A stretch of 64,000 nt of DNA from Natrialba chahannaoensis JCM 10990 (GCF_000337135.1 NZ_AOIN01000008.1:161989-225988); one strand, 5' to 3'. Positions 54,310-62,912 are shown, numbered from the stretch's first letter. A program made the numbers and translations. Notes: generated by a model from the letters alone, not told the origin.

Positions 54310-55890
54310 TCAGTCGTCTGCGGTAGATGTCGATCGTTCGATGCCCTCGAGTCCGGGAATGCCCTCGACCCCCATCGAGGCCAGTTCCCGCTTGAGCGCC
54401 TGTTCATCTTCGATGTTCTGGGAGAGCTCCATCGCCTGCGCGAAGTTCTTCACGAGACCACAGTTTGGTCCCTCAGGCGTTTCCGACGGTCCGATACGAC
54501 CCCACTGCGTGGCGTGTAGGTCCCGCGCTTCGAAGTGGGGCTGGCTGCGCGAGAGCGGACTGCGCAGTCGGCGAAGGTGAGAGAGAACGCCCATGAAGTT
54601 GGTACGGTCGACCAGCTGGGAAACCCCAGAGCGGCCACCGACCCAGTTGCCCGTCGCGATTGGGTGCTCGAGTCGCTCGGTCAGCACGTCGGAGCGAACG
54701 ACCGTCGAAACCGAAAGGTTCCGGTTACGCATGTTTGCGCGCTCGAGCTGATACTTCACGTCACGTGCCAGCTTGTTGAGCGCTGTCCGGAACAGGTCCT
54801 TCATCAGGTCGCCCGACACCTTGAGGCGCTTGTTCGCGTAGTGGTCCTTGTCGTCGGCCTCGCGCCGGCCGAGCGCGAGCTCGAAACAGGCCTCGGCCAT
54901 CCGACAGAGGTAGTGAGCCTTGTTGATCCGAACGTCTTCCTCCTCGACACCATCCTCGTGGAGGTGTGGCAGGAGGTATCGGTCGATGACGTAGTTGGCC
55001 CGCTTGAGCTGGTAATTCTTGCCCTGACCCGAGGCGACGCGCTTTCCGAGTGCCTCGATGGCCTCCTCTTCGGTCTGGACGTCCGCTTCCTCCAGATTCT
55101 CGAGCATGTACTTGACGACCTCTGGGTCGTTCGAGACCTTGTGGACGATCTCCTCGTCCGATTCGAGGCCGAGTGCGCGCACGAGCGTCACGAAGTTAAT
55201 TGAGCCAGAGACCGAGGGGAAGGATACCTCAAGCAGCCCGTTTCGGGTTCGCTCACAGAGGACGAGCGCGCGGTAGCCACGGCGCTGAGAGAAGGTCTTT
55301 GCGACCTGAATCTCGTCGCCGTACTTGGTGTCGTACTCCGCGAGGATCTTGTTCGGTGCGAGGTCCTCACTGGTCATCAGCACACGCTCGGAGCCGTTGA
55401 CGATGAAGTAGCCACCGGGGTCGGCAGGGTCCTCACCGATCTCGATCAGTTCTTCGTCCGAGAAGCCGGCGATGTTACACTTATCGGAGCCGACCATGAT
55501 CGGCATCCGGCCGATCTTCGTCTCGGTCGAGTCGACGACGCGCTCGTCGCCCTCTTCGCCCTTGACGATGGACATTTCCATGAAGACCGGCGCAGAGTAG
55601 GTGATATTGCGGAGTCGGGCTTCCTGCGGATAGAGCAGTTCCTCGGAGCCGTCTGCCTCGCGAACGCGAGGCGTGACGACGCGCACGTCGCCCAGTTCGA
55701 CGTGAACTGGCTCCTCGCCTTCCTTGTCACCGATATCCGTGTCGATGGTCGCCTTCTCGTCGACGACCTCCTGCATTCCCCGGTTAAGGAAGGCGTTGAA
55801 GGAGCGGTAGTGATGTTCTGCGAGCCGTTCTCTCGAGAAGTATTCGCGCGAAATGTCCCGTCGTTTGTCTCGGTCGAGTTCCATTGCCAT
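54310..55890 (-). CDS. rpoB2: DNA-directed RNA polymerase subunit B''
   Basis: 526-residue N-terminal half of the second-largest subunit. It shows the protrusion and lobe domains (MPIMVGSDKCNIAG, DPGGYFIVNGSERVLMTSEDLAPN) and the fork region SRSQPHFEARDLHATQWGRIGPSETPEGPNCGLVKN. The first codon is next to the rpoH stop with no gap; a second ATG two codons later is possible. Confidence 0.97.
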   Translation of the reverse strand: MAMELDRDKRRDISREYFSRERLAEHHYRSFNAFLNRGMQEVVDEKATIDTDIGDKEGEEPVHVELGDVRVVTPRVREADGSEELLYPQEARLRNITYSAPVFMEMSIVKGEEGDERVVDSTETKIGRMPIMVGSDKCNIAGFSDEELIEIGEDPADPGGYFIVNGSERVLMTSEDLAPNKILAEYDTKYGDEIQVAKTFSQRRGYRALVLCERTRNGLLEVSFPSVSGSINFVTLVRALGLESDEEIVHKVSNDPEVVKYMLENLEEADVQTEEEAIEALGKRVASGQGKNYQLKRANYVIDRYLLPHLHEDGVEEEDVRINKAHYLCRMAEACFELALGRREADDKDHYANKRLKVSGDLMKDLFRTALNKLARDVKYQLERANMRNRNLSVSTVVRSDVLTERLEHPIATGNWVGGRSGVSQLVDRTNFMGVLSHLRRLRSPLSRSQPHFEARDLHATQWGRIGPSETPEGPNCGLVKNFAQAMELSQNIEDEQALKRELASMGVEGIPGLEGIERSTSTADD

Positions 55891-56118
55891 TTATTCCACC
55901 ACAAGTCGGTATACGACCGCCTGATCGGTTGTACGTGAGTTTCGGACGATTTTGATGACGTCGCCGACCGCCGCATCGTCCGGCAGCGCGGGGTCGTTGC
56001 GTTTGATTTTTGGCAGATCGGTACGGTCGATGTCGTACTCGTCGAGCACCTCCTCGAGTGCGTCTTCCTCGAGGACGGAGTGGTCTGGCACGAGTTCGTG
56101 TTGGCTTACGTCTACCAT
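55891..56118 (-). CDS. rpoH: DNA-directed RNA polymerase subunit H (Rpb5 C-terminal-like)
   Basis: 75-residue subunit H, equivalent to the C-terminal domain of eukaryotic Rpb5: [72 protein letters not shown]. It is the first gene of the operon rpoH-B2-B1-A1-A2-nusA. A likely TATA element (GTTAAATG, minus strand, near 56214-56221) would give a leader of about 70 nt. Confidence 0.97.
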   Translation of the reverse strand: MVDVSQHELVPDHSVLEEDALEEVLDEYDIDRTDLPKIKRNDPALPDDAAVGDVIKIVRNSRTTDQAVVYRLVVE

Positions 56119-56442
56119 GTATTGGTCTGGTTGGGGTCAGTGATGTGCGTGTGCGCTATTGGGAGAGAAGCGGCTGTCACGAGATACTACAGCGAGGTAG
56201 CGGCGGCAGGCATTTAACGGTTACTAACTCGGCTCAGAAGCGTCGCTATCCGGCCGGGCGGACCTGACCGGTGTGAACGATCACGAGTGTGAGTAGCCGA
56301 TTCTCAGTTAAATCCCTTGTGGGTCGTGTCAATCACCACCACGATTTGGCAGAAGGAGGCAGGATTGTGTGGCGATTCCCCGTACCAAGGCAGTCCCGAT
56401 TGGAAAGCCTTAATACTCCGACCGGGAAAGGAAGCATTGCAA
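56119..56442. promoter_or_regulatory. divergent promoters of the RNA polymerase operon and tRNA-Asp
   Basis: No gene. The left half serves rpoH. At the right, CCTTAATACTCCGACC (from 56408) is the tRNA-Asp TATA element, about 30 bp upstream of the tRNA. The same block recurs in front of the second tRNA-Asp at 57209. Confidence 0.55.
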
Positions 56443-56515
56443 GCCCGGGTGGTGTAGTGGCCCATCATACGACCCTGTCACGGTCGTGACGCGGGTTCAA
56501 ATCCCGCCTCGGGCG
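56443..56515 (+). tRNA. tRNA-Asp (GTC), copy 1
   Basis: 73-nt tRNA. Acceptor GCCCGGG/CTCGGGC, anticodon stem CGACC/GGTCG with loop CTGTCAC giving anticodon GTC, T-arm GCGGG-TTCAAAT-CCCGC, discriminator G, no CCA. Identical to the second copy at 57244-57316. Its last 22 bp are repeated downstream. Confidence 0.97.
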
Positions 56516-56961
56516 TTTCTTCGATATCCAATCCGTGAGCGACCAGCGTAGCTGTGTCGCGAACAAACTACATCGAAGAACGACAGTACTGGGATTTGAA
56601 CCCTGCCAGTCGCGCACAGCGAACAACGTGAGCGAGCACGTCTGGCTCCGGTTCAAATCCCGCCTCGGGCGTTTTCTCGAACTCAACTCTCACGAGCAAT
56701 CAGCGTGCTGTGTTGCGAGTATCCTGTGTTCGAGAACACGGCAATAGGGATTTGAATCAGGGAGCAGCTTGCTGCGACCGTGGTTCAAATCCCGCCTCGG
56801 GCGCTTCTTCGATTTCTAATCCATGAGCGACCCGCGTAGCGGTGTCGCGAACACACTCAATCGAAGAGCGGCAGTACTAGGATTTGAACCCTGCCAGTCG
56901 TGCACAGCGAACAACGTGAGCGAGCACGTCTGGCTCCGGTTCAAATCCCGCCTCGAGTGCG
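56516..56961 (+). repeat. array of three tRNA-Asp 3'-end repeat units
   Basis: Three units of 156, 132 and about 158 bp follow tRNA-Asp, each ending in a copy of its 3' end (GGTTCAAATCCCGCCTCGGG plus CG): 56650-56671, 56782-56803, and a decayed one at 56938-56961 (CCTCGAGTG). Each begins with a nested hairpin, for example outer TTCTTCGAT/ATCGAAGAA (56517-56525, 56572-56580) and inner GCGAC-CAGC-GTA-GCTG-T-GTCGC (56539-56560). An inverted T-arm follows, GGGATTTGAACC (56591-56602), GGGATTTGAA (56747-56756) and GGATTTGAACC (56880-56890). Units 1 and 3 share one inner spacer, while unit 2 has another containing GCAGC-TT-GCTGC. Confidence 0.9.
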
Positions 56962-57243
56962 CTCTGTTGAGGACAATCGTGACTGGCCAGATGTGCTGTA
57001 GGATATTGCTGCGGCGATGAGTGGAGCAAGCCACACCCATCAGTTTGTCGATGTCCTGAACAGTAGAAGCAAGTCGTCCGTCACTCCACGCAGCGTGAAC
57101 GACAGGTACGACAACTGTATCCTGTGATTATAGCGCGTGTCCTCCGCAGTGGCACTCGAGTACGCCGAGTGGTCAATATTCCCACACACGGCGGAGGGAG
57201 AACAAAACCCTTAATACTCCGACCGGGAAAGAAGGCATTGCAA
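56962..57243. other. non-coding gap between the tRNA-Asp loci, with duplicated promoter
   Basis: No gene. From 57209, CCTTAATACTCCGACCGGGA and the following bases repeat the promoter of copy 1 almost exactly, so the duplication of tRNA-Asp included about 35 bp upstream. ACTCGAGT lies at 57154-57161. Confidence 0.55.
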
Positions 57244-57316
57244 GCCCGGGTGGTGTAGTGGCCCATCATACGACCCTGTCACGGTCGTGACGCGGGTTCA
57301 AATCCCGCCTCGGGCG
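57244..57316 (+). tRNA. tRNA-Asp (GTC), copy 2
   Basis: Identical in all 73 nt to copy 1, 801 bp upstream, with the same promoter block. Anticodon GTC. It is followed by its own, shorter array of 3'-end repeat units. Confidence 0.97.
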
Positions 57317-57510
57317 CTTCTTCGATTCCTAACTCGTGAGCGACCCGCATAGCGGTGTCGCGAGCATACTGTATCGAAGAACGGCACTAGGGATTTGAAT
57401 CAGGGAGCAGCTTGCTGTGACCGTGGTTCAAATCCCGCCTCGGGCGTTTCTTCGATATCCAATCCGTAAGCGACTCGCGTAGCGGTGTCGCCAACATCCT
57501 GCCTCGAAGA
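57317..57510 (+). repeat. tRNA-Asp 3'-end repeat array of copy 2
   Basis: One complete unit of 130 bp. Nested hairpin TTCTTCGAT/ATCGAAGAA (57318-57326, 57373-57381) with inner GCGAC-CCGC-ATA-GCGG-T-GTCGC, inverted T-arm GGGATTTGAA (57390-57399) and an exact 22-bp tRNA 3' end (57425-57446). The second half differs by one base from unit 2 of the first array. A further hairpin follows (TCTTCG/CGAAGA, 57449-57454 and 57505-57510; inner GCGAC-TCGC-GTA-GCGG-T-GTCGC) but no further tRNA end, so the last unit is cut short. Confidence 0.88.
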
Positions 57511-57600
57511 GTAAGAGGGTTCGAGTTCCTGTAGCGCGACGACCCCACAACACAGCCGAGAGTTCATATACAAAAACGAACTCAACACCGGCGAACTGCG

Positions 57601-58029
57601 ATGTCTGTGAGGACGAACACGAAACAAACCGGCGACGAAACCGAGTGCAAGATCATGTGCCGGCTACTCGAGAAGGGCTACACTGTCTCGCAGCCGTTCG
57701 GAGACAACGACAAGTATGACCTAATTCTCGATACCGGCACTGACCTGTTCCGGGTGCAGTGCAAAACCGGCTGGCAGGAGGACGACGGTGCTGTCCTCCG
57801 GTTCAAGACGGCGAGCAAGACGACGAGAAACGGAGAAGTGACCATCGTCGACTACGGTACCGCAGTCGACGCGTTCGCCGTTCGCTGCATCGACACAGAC
57901 ACGCTCTACTGGGTCCCAGCCGAGCAGGTCGGATCGAAGAGTACGTATCTCCGACTCGAGAAGCCCGAGATCGATCACCCCCACATCAAACTAGCGTCGG
58001 CGTTCCGGTTCGACACCGCGCTTCCGTGA
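57601..58029 (+). CDS. PD-(D/E)XK endonuclease, group I intron-associated type
   Basis: 142-residue protein of the small PD-(D/E)XK family found with group I introns and free-standing in archaea. The active-site pattern is E13 (GDETECKIM), D40 (GDNDKYDLIL) and Q53-x-K55 (LFRVQCKTG). A beta-rich C-terminus follows (EVTIVDYGTAVDAFAVRC, TLYWVPAEQVG). It is predicted to cut DNA, perhaps as a homing-type or repair enzyme. It begins about 90 bp behind the last tRNA-Asp hairpin, so it may be linked to that repeat system. No intron is visible near it. Confidence 0.82.
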   Translation: MSVRTNTKQTGDETECKIMCRLLEKGYTVSQPFGDNDKYDLILDTGTDLFRVQCKTGWQEDDGAVLRFKTASKTTRNGEVTIVDYGTAVDAFAVRCIDTDTLYWVPAEQVGSKSTYLRLEKPEIDHPHIKLASAFRFDTALP

Positions 58030-58241
58030 CGCCGTGCTGGCGACGCACTCGAGTACCACCCACGAAACCGAGGGTGACAACGCGCGATCGTAGAAAGAGA
58101 GATGCGAAGACAGGAAGGTGAAGACAAGAACCAGAGGGCTAACTTTTAGTACAGGTTGAAACGTTATAGAAGCAGTTACAGGTCGCCGATCACAGAACGT
58201 CGCCGCACGTGGTATCGGCGACCTGAAGTTCGATTTCGACT

Positions 58242-60380
58242 ATGTCACAGCAGATTGCCGTTCTCGTCGTCGACAACGAACCCGGGTTCGCGGGACTCGC
58301 CAGCGAAATGCTCGAACGCGAACACGATGCAATCGCCGCAACCCCTATGACCAACGCACCGGAGGCACTCGAGTATCTCGAGGTCGAGGAGCACACGGTC
58401 GACTGTATCGTGAGTGATTACGAGATGGCGGAGCTGTCGGGTCTCGAGTTGCTCGAGCGCGTGCGAGCGGAGGATCCAGAGTTGCCGTTTATTCTGTTTA
58501 CGGGCCGCGGGTCGGAGGCGGTCGCGAGCGAAGCGATCGATGCGGGGGTAACGCAGTACCTCCAGAAACAATCGGGCAGAGAGCAGTATACGCTGCTGGC
58601 GAATCAGATCACGAACGCGGTGGCACAGTACCGGGCAGAGACGGAGTTGCGCGAGAGCGAGCGTCGATACGAGCGGACAGTAACGACGCTGCACGAGACG
58701 ACGCGAGAGCTGATGCGCGCGGAGACGAAGGCCGAAATCTACGAGGCGGCGGTCGAGACGGCGGCAGAGATGCGAAATGTGGCGGCTGCGGCGGCCTATG
58801 CCTTCGAGCCAACGGACCGGGTCCTCGAACACGTCGCCTCAGCGTCGGCGTCGGCCTCGACGGGTGAGTCGCGGGCAGTCGTCGATCCTGCTGTCGACGC
58901 GCCGCGATCGGATGATCTGATCTGGGAAGCGTTCTCCGAGGGCATCGTCGGAGAGTACGACGAGCAGGCACAGGCAGGTGGGATTCTCCGCACAGAACTG
59001 GTCAACCGCAGTGAGGTGGTGGTCCCCCTCGGCTCACACGGGGCGCTCGTCGCGGGGACGACGGATTCGGATGGGTTCGCCGAGACGACGACTGAAGTCG
59101 TCCAGATCCTGGCGGCGAACACGGAAGCGGCACTCGACCGCGCAGAGCGCGAGCAGTTGCTGCGCGAGCACGACCGAACGCTGACCGAGCAAAACGAGGA
59201 ACTGACGCGGCTCAACCACATCAACGAGATCGTCCGCGAGATCAACCACGGTGTCGCGCAGGCCTCAACCCGCAACGAGGTCGAAACGACAGTATGCGAT
59301 CGCCTTGCCGACACGGATCGGTATCGGTTCGCCTGGATCGCGAGCAGCGACGATCCGCCTGAGCCAACCACCTGGGAAGGCGTTGACGCAGCGTACATGG
59401 ATCGGATCCGCGAGGACGGAACTCAGACTCCCGAATCGAAACTCGTCCGACAGACGCTCGAGGCGGAGCGACCCTGTGTCGTCCGCGACGTGCTGGAGAC
59501 CGACGCCTGGGACCAGCGCCGTGCCGAGGCGCTCACCTACGGCTTCCAGCGCGTCCTCGCAGTTCCCATCACCGACGGCGAGCGAGAGTTCGGCGTCCTG
59601 CTCGTGCACATCGGCGGCGGCGAAGACATCGGCGACGCCGAACGCGAGGTGCTCGCCGAACTCGGCGAGACTATCGGCCACGCGATCCACTCCATCGAGC
59701 GCACGCGAGCGATGCTTACTGATAGCCGACTCGAGTTGGAACTCGAGTGCCGTGACTCGCGGCTGTTGTTCAACAGGCTGACGACGCGGATCGAGGAGTC
59801 ACTGACGGTGGCGGGCGTCATCGACCGACGGGACGACGAGTTCGTCTGTTTCGTCAGCACGCCGTCGTCAGCCGATATCCGGCCAGTCGCCGAAGAGTGG
59901 GCGGCACTCGAGACCTGTTCGGTTGTCTCGAACGGTGAGGACGAGACGCTGTTCGAGATCACCGGTTCGACGACGCCCCTGATCGATGTGTTGCGGACCT
60001 ACGACGTGACTGTGCGAAGTGTCACCGCGGAGGGGGGCGTCTCGACGCTCGTGCTCGACGTGCCAAAGCAGGTCGAGGCCCGTACGTTGATCGAGGCAGT
60101 CACCGAGCGCTATCCAGAGACCGAACTCGAGGCGCGCCGTGAGACGACGAGCACCAGGTCGGCCCGACAACTCGACACCTATCTCGAGGAGAAGTTAACC
60201 AACAAGCAACACGAAGCGCTGCAGGCGGCCTTTTACAGTGGGTTCTTCGAGTGGCCTCGCGAGAGTACAGGAGAGGACCTTGCGGCTGCACTCGACGTTT
60301 CGTCGCCGACATATCACTACCATCTCCGAGCGGCCGAACGAAAGCTGGTAACGCTGGCGCTCGACAGCTACTCTAATTGA
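58242..60380 (+). CDS. receiver-GAF-GAF-Bat regulator (bacterio-opsin activator type)
   Basis: 712-residue signalling protein. Receiver domain at the N-terminus with D59 (IVSDYEM) as phosphoacceptor. A helical linker leads to GAF domains (about 145-300 and 335-485; for example AWIASSDDPPEP, RVLAVPITDGEREFGVLLVH), then a bacterio-opsin-activator domain (about 500-645) and a C-terminal HTH_10 (KLTNKQHEALQAAFYSGFFEWPRESTGEDLAAALDVSSPTYHYHLRAAERKL). There is no kinase core, so it reads out a signal as a DNA-binding protein. Targets unknown. Confidence 0.9.
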   Translation: MSQQIAVLVVDNEPGFAGLASEMLEREHDAIAATPMTNAPEALEYLEVEEHTVDCIVSDYEMAELSGLELLERVRAEDPELPFILFTGRGSEAVASEAIDAGVTQYLQKQSGREQYTLLANQITNAVAQYRAETELRESERRYERTVTTLHETTRELMRAETKAEIYEAAVETAAEMRNVAAAAAYAFEPTDRVLEHVASASASASTGESRAVVDPAVDAPRSDDLIWEAFSEGIVGEYDEQAQAGGILRTELVNRSEVVVPLGSHGALVAGTTDSDGFAETTTEVVQILAANTEAALDRAEREQLLREHDRTLTEQNEELTRLNHINEIVREINHGVAQASTRNEVETTVCDRLADTDRYRFAWIASSDDPPEPTTWEGVDAAYMDRIREDGTQTPESKLVRQTLEAERPCVVRDVLETDAWDQRRAEALTYGFQRVLAVPITDGEREFGVLLVHIGGGEDIGDAEREVLAELGETIGHAIHSIERTRAMLTDSRLELELECRDSRLLFNRLTTRIEESLTVAGVIDRRDDEFVCFVSTPSSADIRPVAEEWAALETCSVVSNGEDETLFEITGSTTPLIDVLRTYDVTVRSVTAEGGVSTLVLDVPKQVEARTLIEAVTERYPETELEARRETTSTRSARQLDTYLEEKLTNKQHEALQAAFYSGFFEWPRESTGEDLAAALDVSSPTYHYHLRAAERKLVTLALDSYSN

Positions 60381-60620
60381 TTAGTACCGTTCTCAGACAG
60401 TGTCTAATTAGTTAGAAAGTATACTTAACCCCCTCCCATCCATACGCATAGATGGCGATCTGCGAGAGACTGTCGCCACCCCCTAATCCCCACCCCCACT
60501 TTCCGGAACCAATACTCAAGAGCGACAGGTAGAGCTGTGTCAACTGCGTAGGGAGGAGATCGGAAGCAATGCTTCTGAGCATCACACAGAGCCTGCGCTC
60601 GGCCGGTAGTACGTCAATAC
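60381..60620. other. non-coding convergent gap
   Basis: 240 bp between convergent genes. It has a pyrimidine-rich CCCCCT/CCACCCCCAC stretch (60478-60500) and AT-rich TCTAATTAGTTAGAAAG (60402-60418). No gene or clear terminator stem recognised. Confidence 0.4.
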
Positions 60621-61367
60621 TCACGAGTCAACCGACCGCTCCCACTCGATCCAGTCCTGTTCCCAGCCGCGTCTGGACTCGGCACGGCGCTGGGCGTACT
60701 CGCGATCTTCGCGTGCCATCCGATTTCGTTCGATGGTACCAGGCTGTTCGCCCTCGACCAGCAATGGTTCCAGAGAGACGACGTCGTGTTCGGTCCGGTC
60801 GCCATCGTTCGTGACTGCGACCACGCGCTGGCGTTGGGTTCCTTCCGGGTAGACCAGCCGTCCGTTCGGAGCCAGTTGGTCGAGCAACGCCCGCGGGGGC
60901 GACACGACGGCTGCCTCCAGGAGAATGCGATCGAACGGGGCGTACTCTGGGAGTCCGTCGGCTCCGTCGCGACGGTCGACGAGGACGCCGTCGTACCCCG
61001 CGCTGGCGAGGTTCTGCCGGGCTTCGATGACGAGCGGACGAGCGATGTCGATTGCGTGGACGGTCGTCTCGCCGGCAATCTCGGCTGCGAGCGCGGCGGT
61101 GTAGCCGACGCCTGCCCCGACGACAAGCACATCATCGCCCGCTGTCGGTGCAAGGGCGTCCATGAATCGGGCGACAGTGCTCGGCGAGAGCACACGCGTT
61201 CCGTGTACCTCGTGGTCGCGGTCGGCGTACGCCGTTCGCTCGTCGTCGATGAACTCGTGACGAGGCACGTCACGCATCGCGACAGCGACGGTCTCGTTCT
61301 GGAGGACGTCCTTGGCCGGGGACTCGAGTCCGTCGACCATGTCCTCTCGCAGTACCGCGGGGTCCAT
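60621..61367 (-). CDS. protein-L-isoaspartate methyltransferase-like protein, divergent
   Basis: 248-residue PIMT-fold methyltransferase. The SAM motif I is VLVVGAGVGYTAAL instead of the usual LEIGTGxGY. The region normally reading GQTISxPxxV is GTRVLSPSTVARFM, so the isoaspartyl-binding signature is altered. VPRHEFIDDERTAYADRDHEV matches the family N-terminus. The C-terminal 40 residues (GTIERNRMAREDREYAQRRAESRRGWEQDWIEWE) are a charged helix not typical of the enzyme. It probably evolved from the adjacent canonical copy; its activity is uncertain. Confidence 0.83.
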   Translation of the reverse strand: MDPAVLREDMVDGLESPAKDVLQNETVAVAMRDVPRHEFIDDERTAYADRDHEVHGTRVLSPSTVARFMDALAPTAGDDVLVVGAGVGYTAALAAEIAGETTVHAIDIARPLVIEARQNLASAGYDGVLVDRRDGADGLPEYAPFDRILLEAAVVSPPRALLDQLAPNGRLVYPEGTQRQRVVAVTNDGDRTEHDVVSLEPLLVEGEQPGTIERNRMAREDREYAQRRAESRRGWEQDWIEWERSVDS

Positions 61368-61451
61368 AGTCGAGCTATCTGGTCGGTGAATATGAATGGC
61401 GCGCTTGCGCCAGACGGAGTCGCCACGTGCTCTTCTCGTGCTCCCGAACGC

Positions 61452-62117
61452 TTACCCGCGCAACTGGACGAACCGGACCGCGCCGTGCTCGGACCGGTCG
61501 AGCGAGCCGTCAACCCGTTTTGTCGCCTCGACGAGCGTCTGGCGGCCCGTCCCGACAGGAGCGAGGAGCGTCCCCCCGGAACGAAGCTGCTCACACACCG
61601 GATTTGGAATCGACGGCGTCGCACAGGTGAAGTAGGCCGCGTCGTAGGGTGCGTGCTCTTCCCACCCGTTTCGGCCGTCACCCCTCCGGACCGCAACATC
61701 GCCGTAGCCGAGTGTTGTGAGTGTCTCGCGGGCCGATTCCGCGAGCTCTGCGCTGTACTCGACGGTGTACACGTGTTCCGGACCGACAATCTCGGCCGTC
61801 ACGGCTGCGTGATAGCCACACCCCGTCCCGATCTCGAGTACCTCGTCGCCCGGCTCAAGGGCGAGTCGGTCGGCCATGACCGCAACCATGTGCGGTGCAC
61901 TGATCGTCTGGCCGTCTCCGATGGGGAGCGGTCGATCCGCGTAGGCGTTACCGCGACGGCCGGCAGGAACGAACTCGTGGCGCGGGACGGACTCGAGTGC
62001 ATCGAGGACGCGCTCGTCGTGGACGCGGTGGGAGACGGTTTGGACCATCCGCTCGCGAGCGGCCGCAAAGTCGCCGTCGTCCGGATCGTCGGTGTCGCGA
62101 CCGAAGCGATCGAACAT
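61452..62117 (-). CDS. pcm: protein-L-isoaspartate O-methyltransferase
   Basis: 221-residue enzyme that repairs isoaspartyl damage using S-adenosylmethionine. VPRHEFVPAGRRGNAYADRPLPIGDGQTISAPHMVAVM carries the intact substrate signature, and VLEIGTGCGYHAAVTAEIVG is motif I. The start at 62117 (MFDRFGRDTDDPDDGD) is preferred over a TTG five codons up. It lies 84 bp ahead of the divergent paralogue on the same strand. Confidence 0.93.
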   Translation of the reverse strand: MFDRFGRDTDDPDDGDFAAARERMVQTVSHRVHDERVLDALESVPRHEFVPAGRRGNAYADRPLPIGDGQTISAPHMVAVMADRLALEPGDEVLEIGTGCGYHAAVTAEIVGPEHVYTVEYSAELAESARETLTTLGYGDVAVRRGDGRNGWEEHAPYDAAYFTCATPSIPNPVCEQLRSGGTLLAPVGTGRQTLVEATKRVDGSLDRSEHGAVRFVQLRG

Positions 62118-62258
62118 AGGTATAGGTACCAATTAGCGTTCGGGAGGAAAGAGTATGTGGGGCGCACGTGCGCGCTGGTTCAGAGTGGGGCCGAGAGGGG
62201 CCGAGAGGGACCGAGAGAGACAGGAGAGGCGAGAGAGGGCGAGAAAGGGACGCGACCA

Positions 62259-62912
62259 TTACCAGGCCGACCACGCGCTCGACGTCTCGTCGTAGGCGTA
62301 CACTCGCTTGACATCCTTTGCGGGTACCGTATCACCCTCCATATCGTATCGGTCCCGGTCGTAGCCCGTTACTGTCTTGCGGACCACGAAGGCATCGATT
62401 TCGAACTCGTCGTCACCGAAGTCGTCGACTGCGCCAACCTCGAACTCGTAGTCGCCGGGGACGTGAACCGTGATGCTCCGACTGTCGTCTCGGGACCCGT
62501 CCTGTGGGTGGATCGTAATATCGACGGAGACGTTGTCGACTTCGCGCGTCCAGACAGTCTCGATCTCGTCGGCTGGGGCACTCTCGACGCGGCGCTGGCC
62601 ATCGAGTTCGAGGCTGGTCACGCGAACGGTCGAGAGGACCTCCTCGGTTTCGAGGAGGAACTCATCGCCGACCTCGATGGTCGCGCCTTCGGGTGTCGTC
62701 ACGTTGGCGGTGAACGATTCGCCGTCCTGGGAGACGACGACATCGAGCGTTACCTCGCGCTCTCGTTCTGGCTGTACCTTGTGGACGTGGCTGCACTCGC
62801 TGCAGCGCACAGTGAGGGAGCCGCCGCCCTCGGTGAGGACCTCGTGGACGGTTTCGAGGTCCGGCGAGCACGACGGACACGGCGTCGGAATCCGATCCGG
62901 TATATCGTTCAT
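62259..62912 (-). CDS. HVO_0476-family zinc-finger protein
   Basis: 217-residue protein with an N-terminal zinc ribbon (CPSCSPDLETVHEVLTEGGGSLTVRCSEC) followed by beta-rich domains (VVVSQDGESFTANVTTPEGATIEVGDEFLLE and SITVHVPGDYEFEVGAVDDFG). This is the conserved haloarchaeal HVO_0476 type; the function is not known to me. It could act on nucleic acids or as an adaptor. It is upstream of pcm, 141 bp apart. Confidence 0.82.
   Translation of the reverse strand: MNDIPDRIPTPCPSCSPDLETVHEVLTEGGGSLTVRCSECSHVHKVQPEREREVTLDVVVSQDGESFTANVTTPEGATIEVGDEFLLETEEVLSTVRVTSLELDGQRRVESAPADEIETVWTREVDNVSVDITIHPQDGSRDDSRSITVHVPGDYEFEVGAVDDFGDDEFEIDAFVVRKTVTGYDRDRYDMEGDTVPAKDVKRVYAYDETSSAWSAW

Noticed and set aside
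56465-57040. Minus-strand proteins containing RPRRDLNPR
   Set aside because: They arise from reading the tRNA-Asp 3' ends backwards; such frames are well-known spurious calls in haloarchaea.
56443-57510. CRISPR array
   Set aside because: The repeats are tRNA 3' ends of 22 bp with spacers of 108-136 bp that themselves fall into two repeated families; no leader or cas genes are present.
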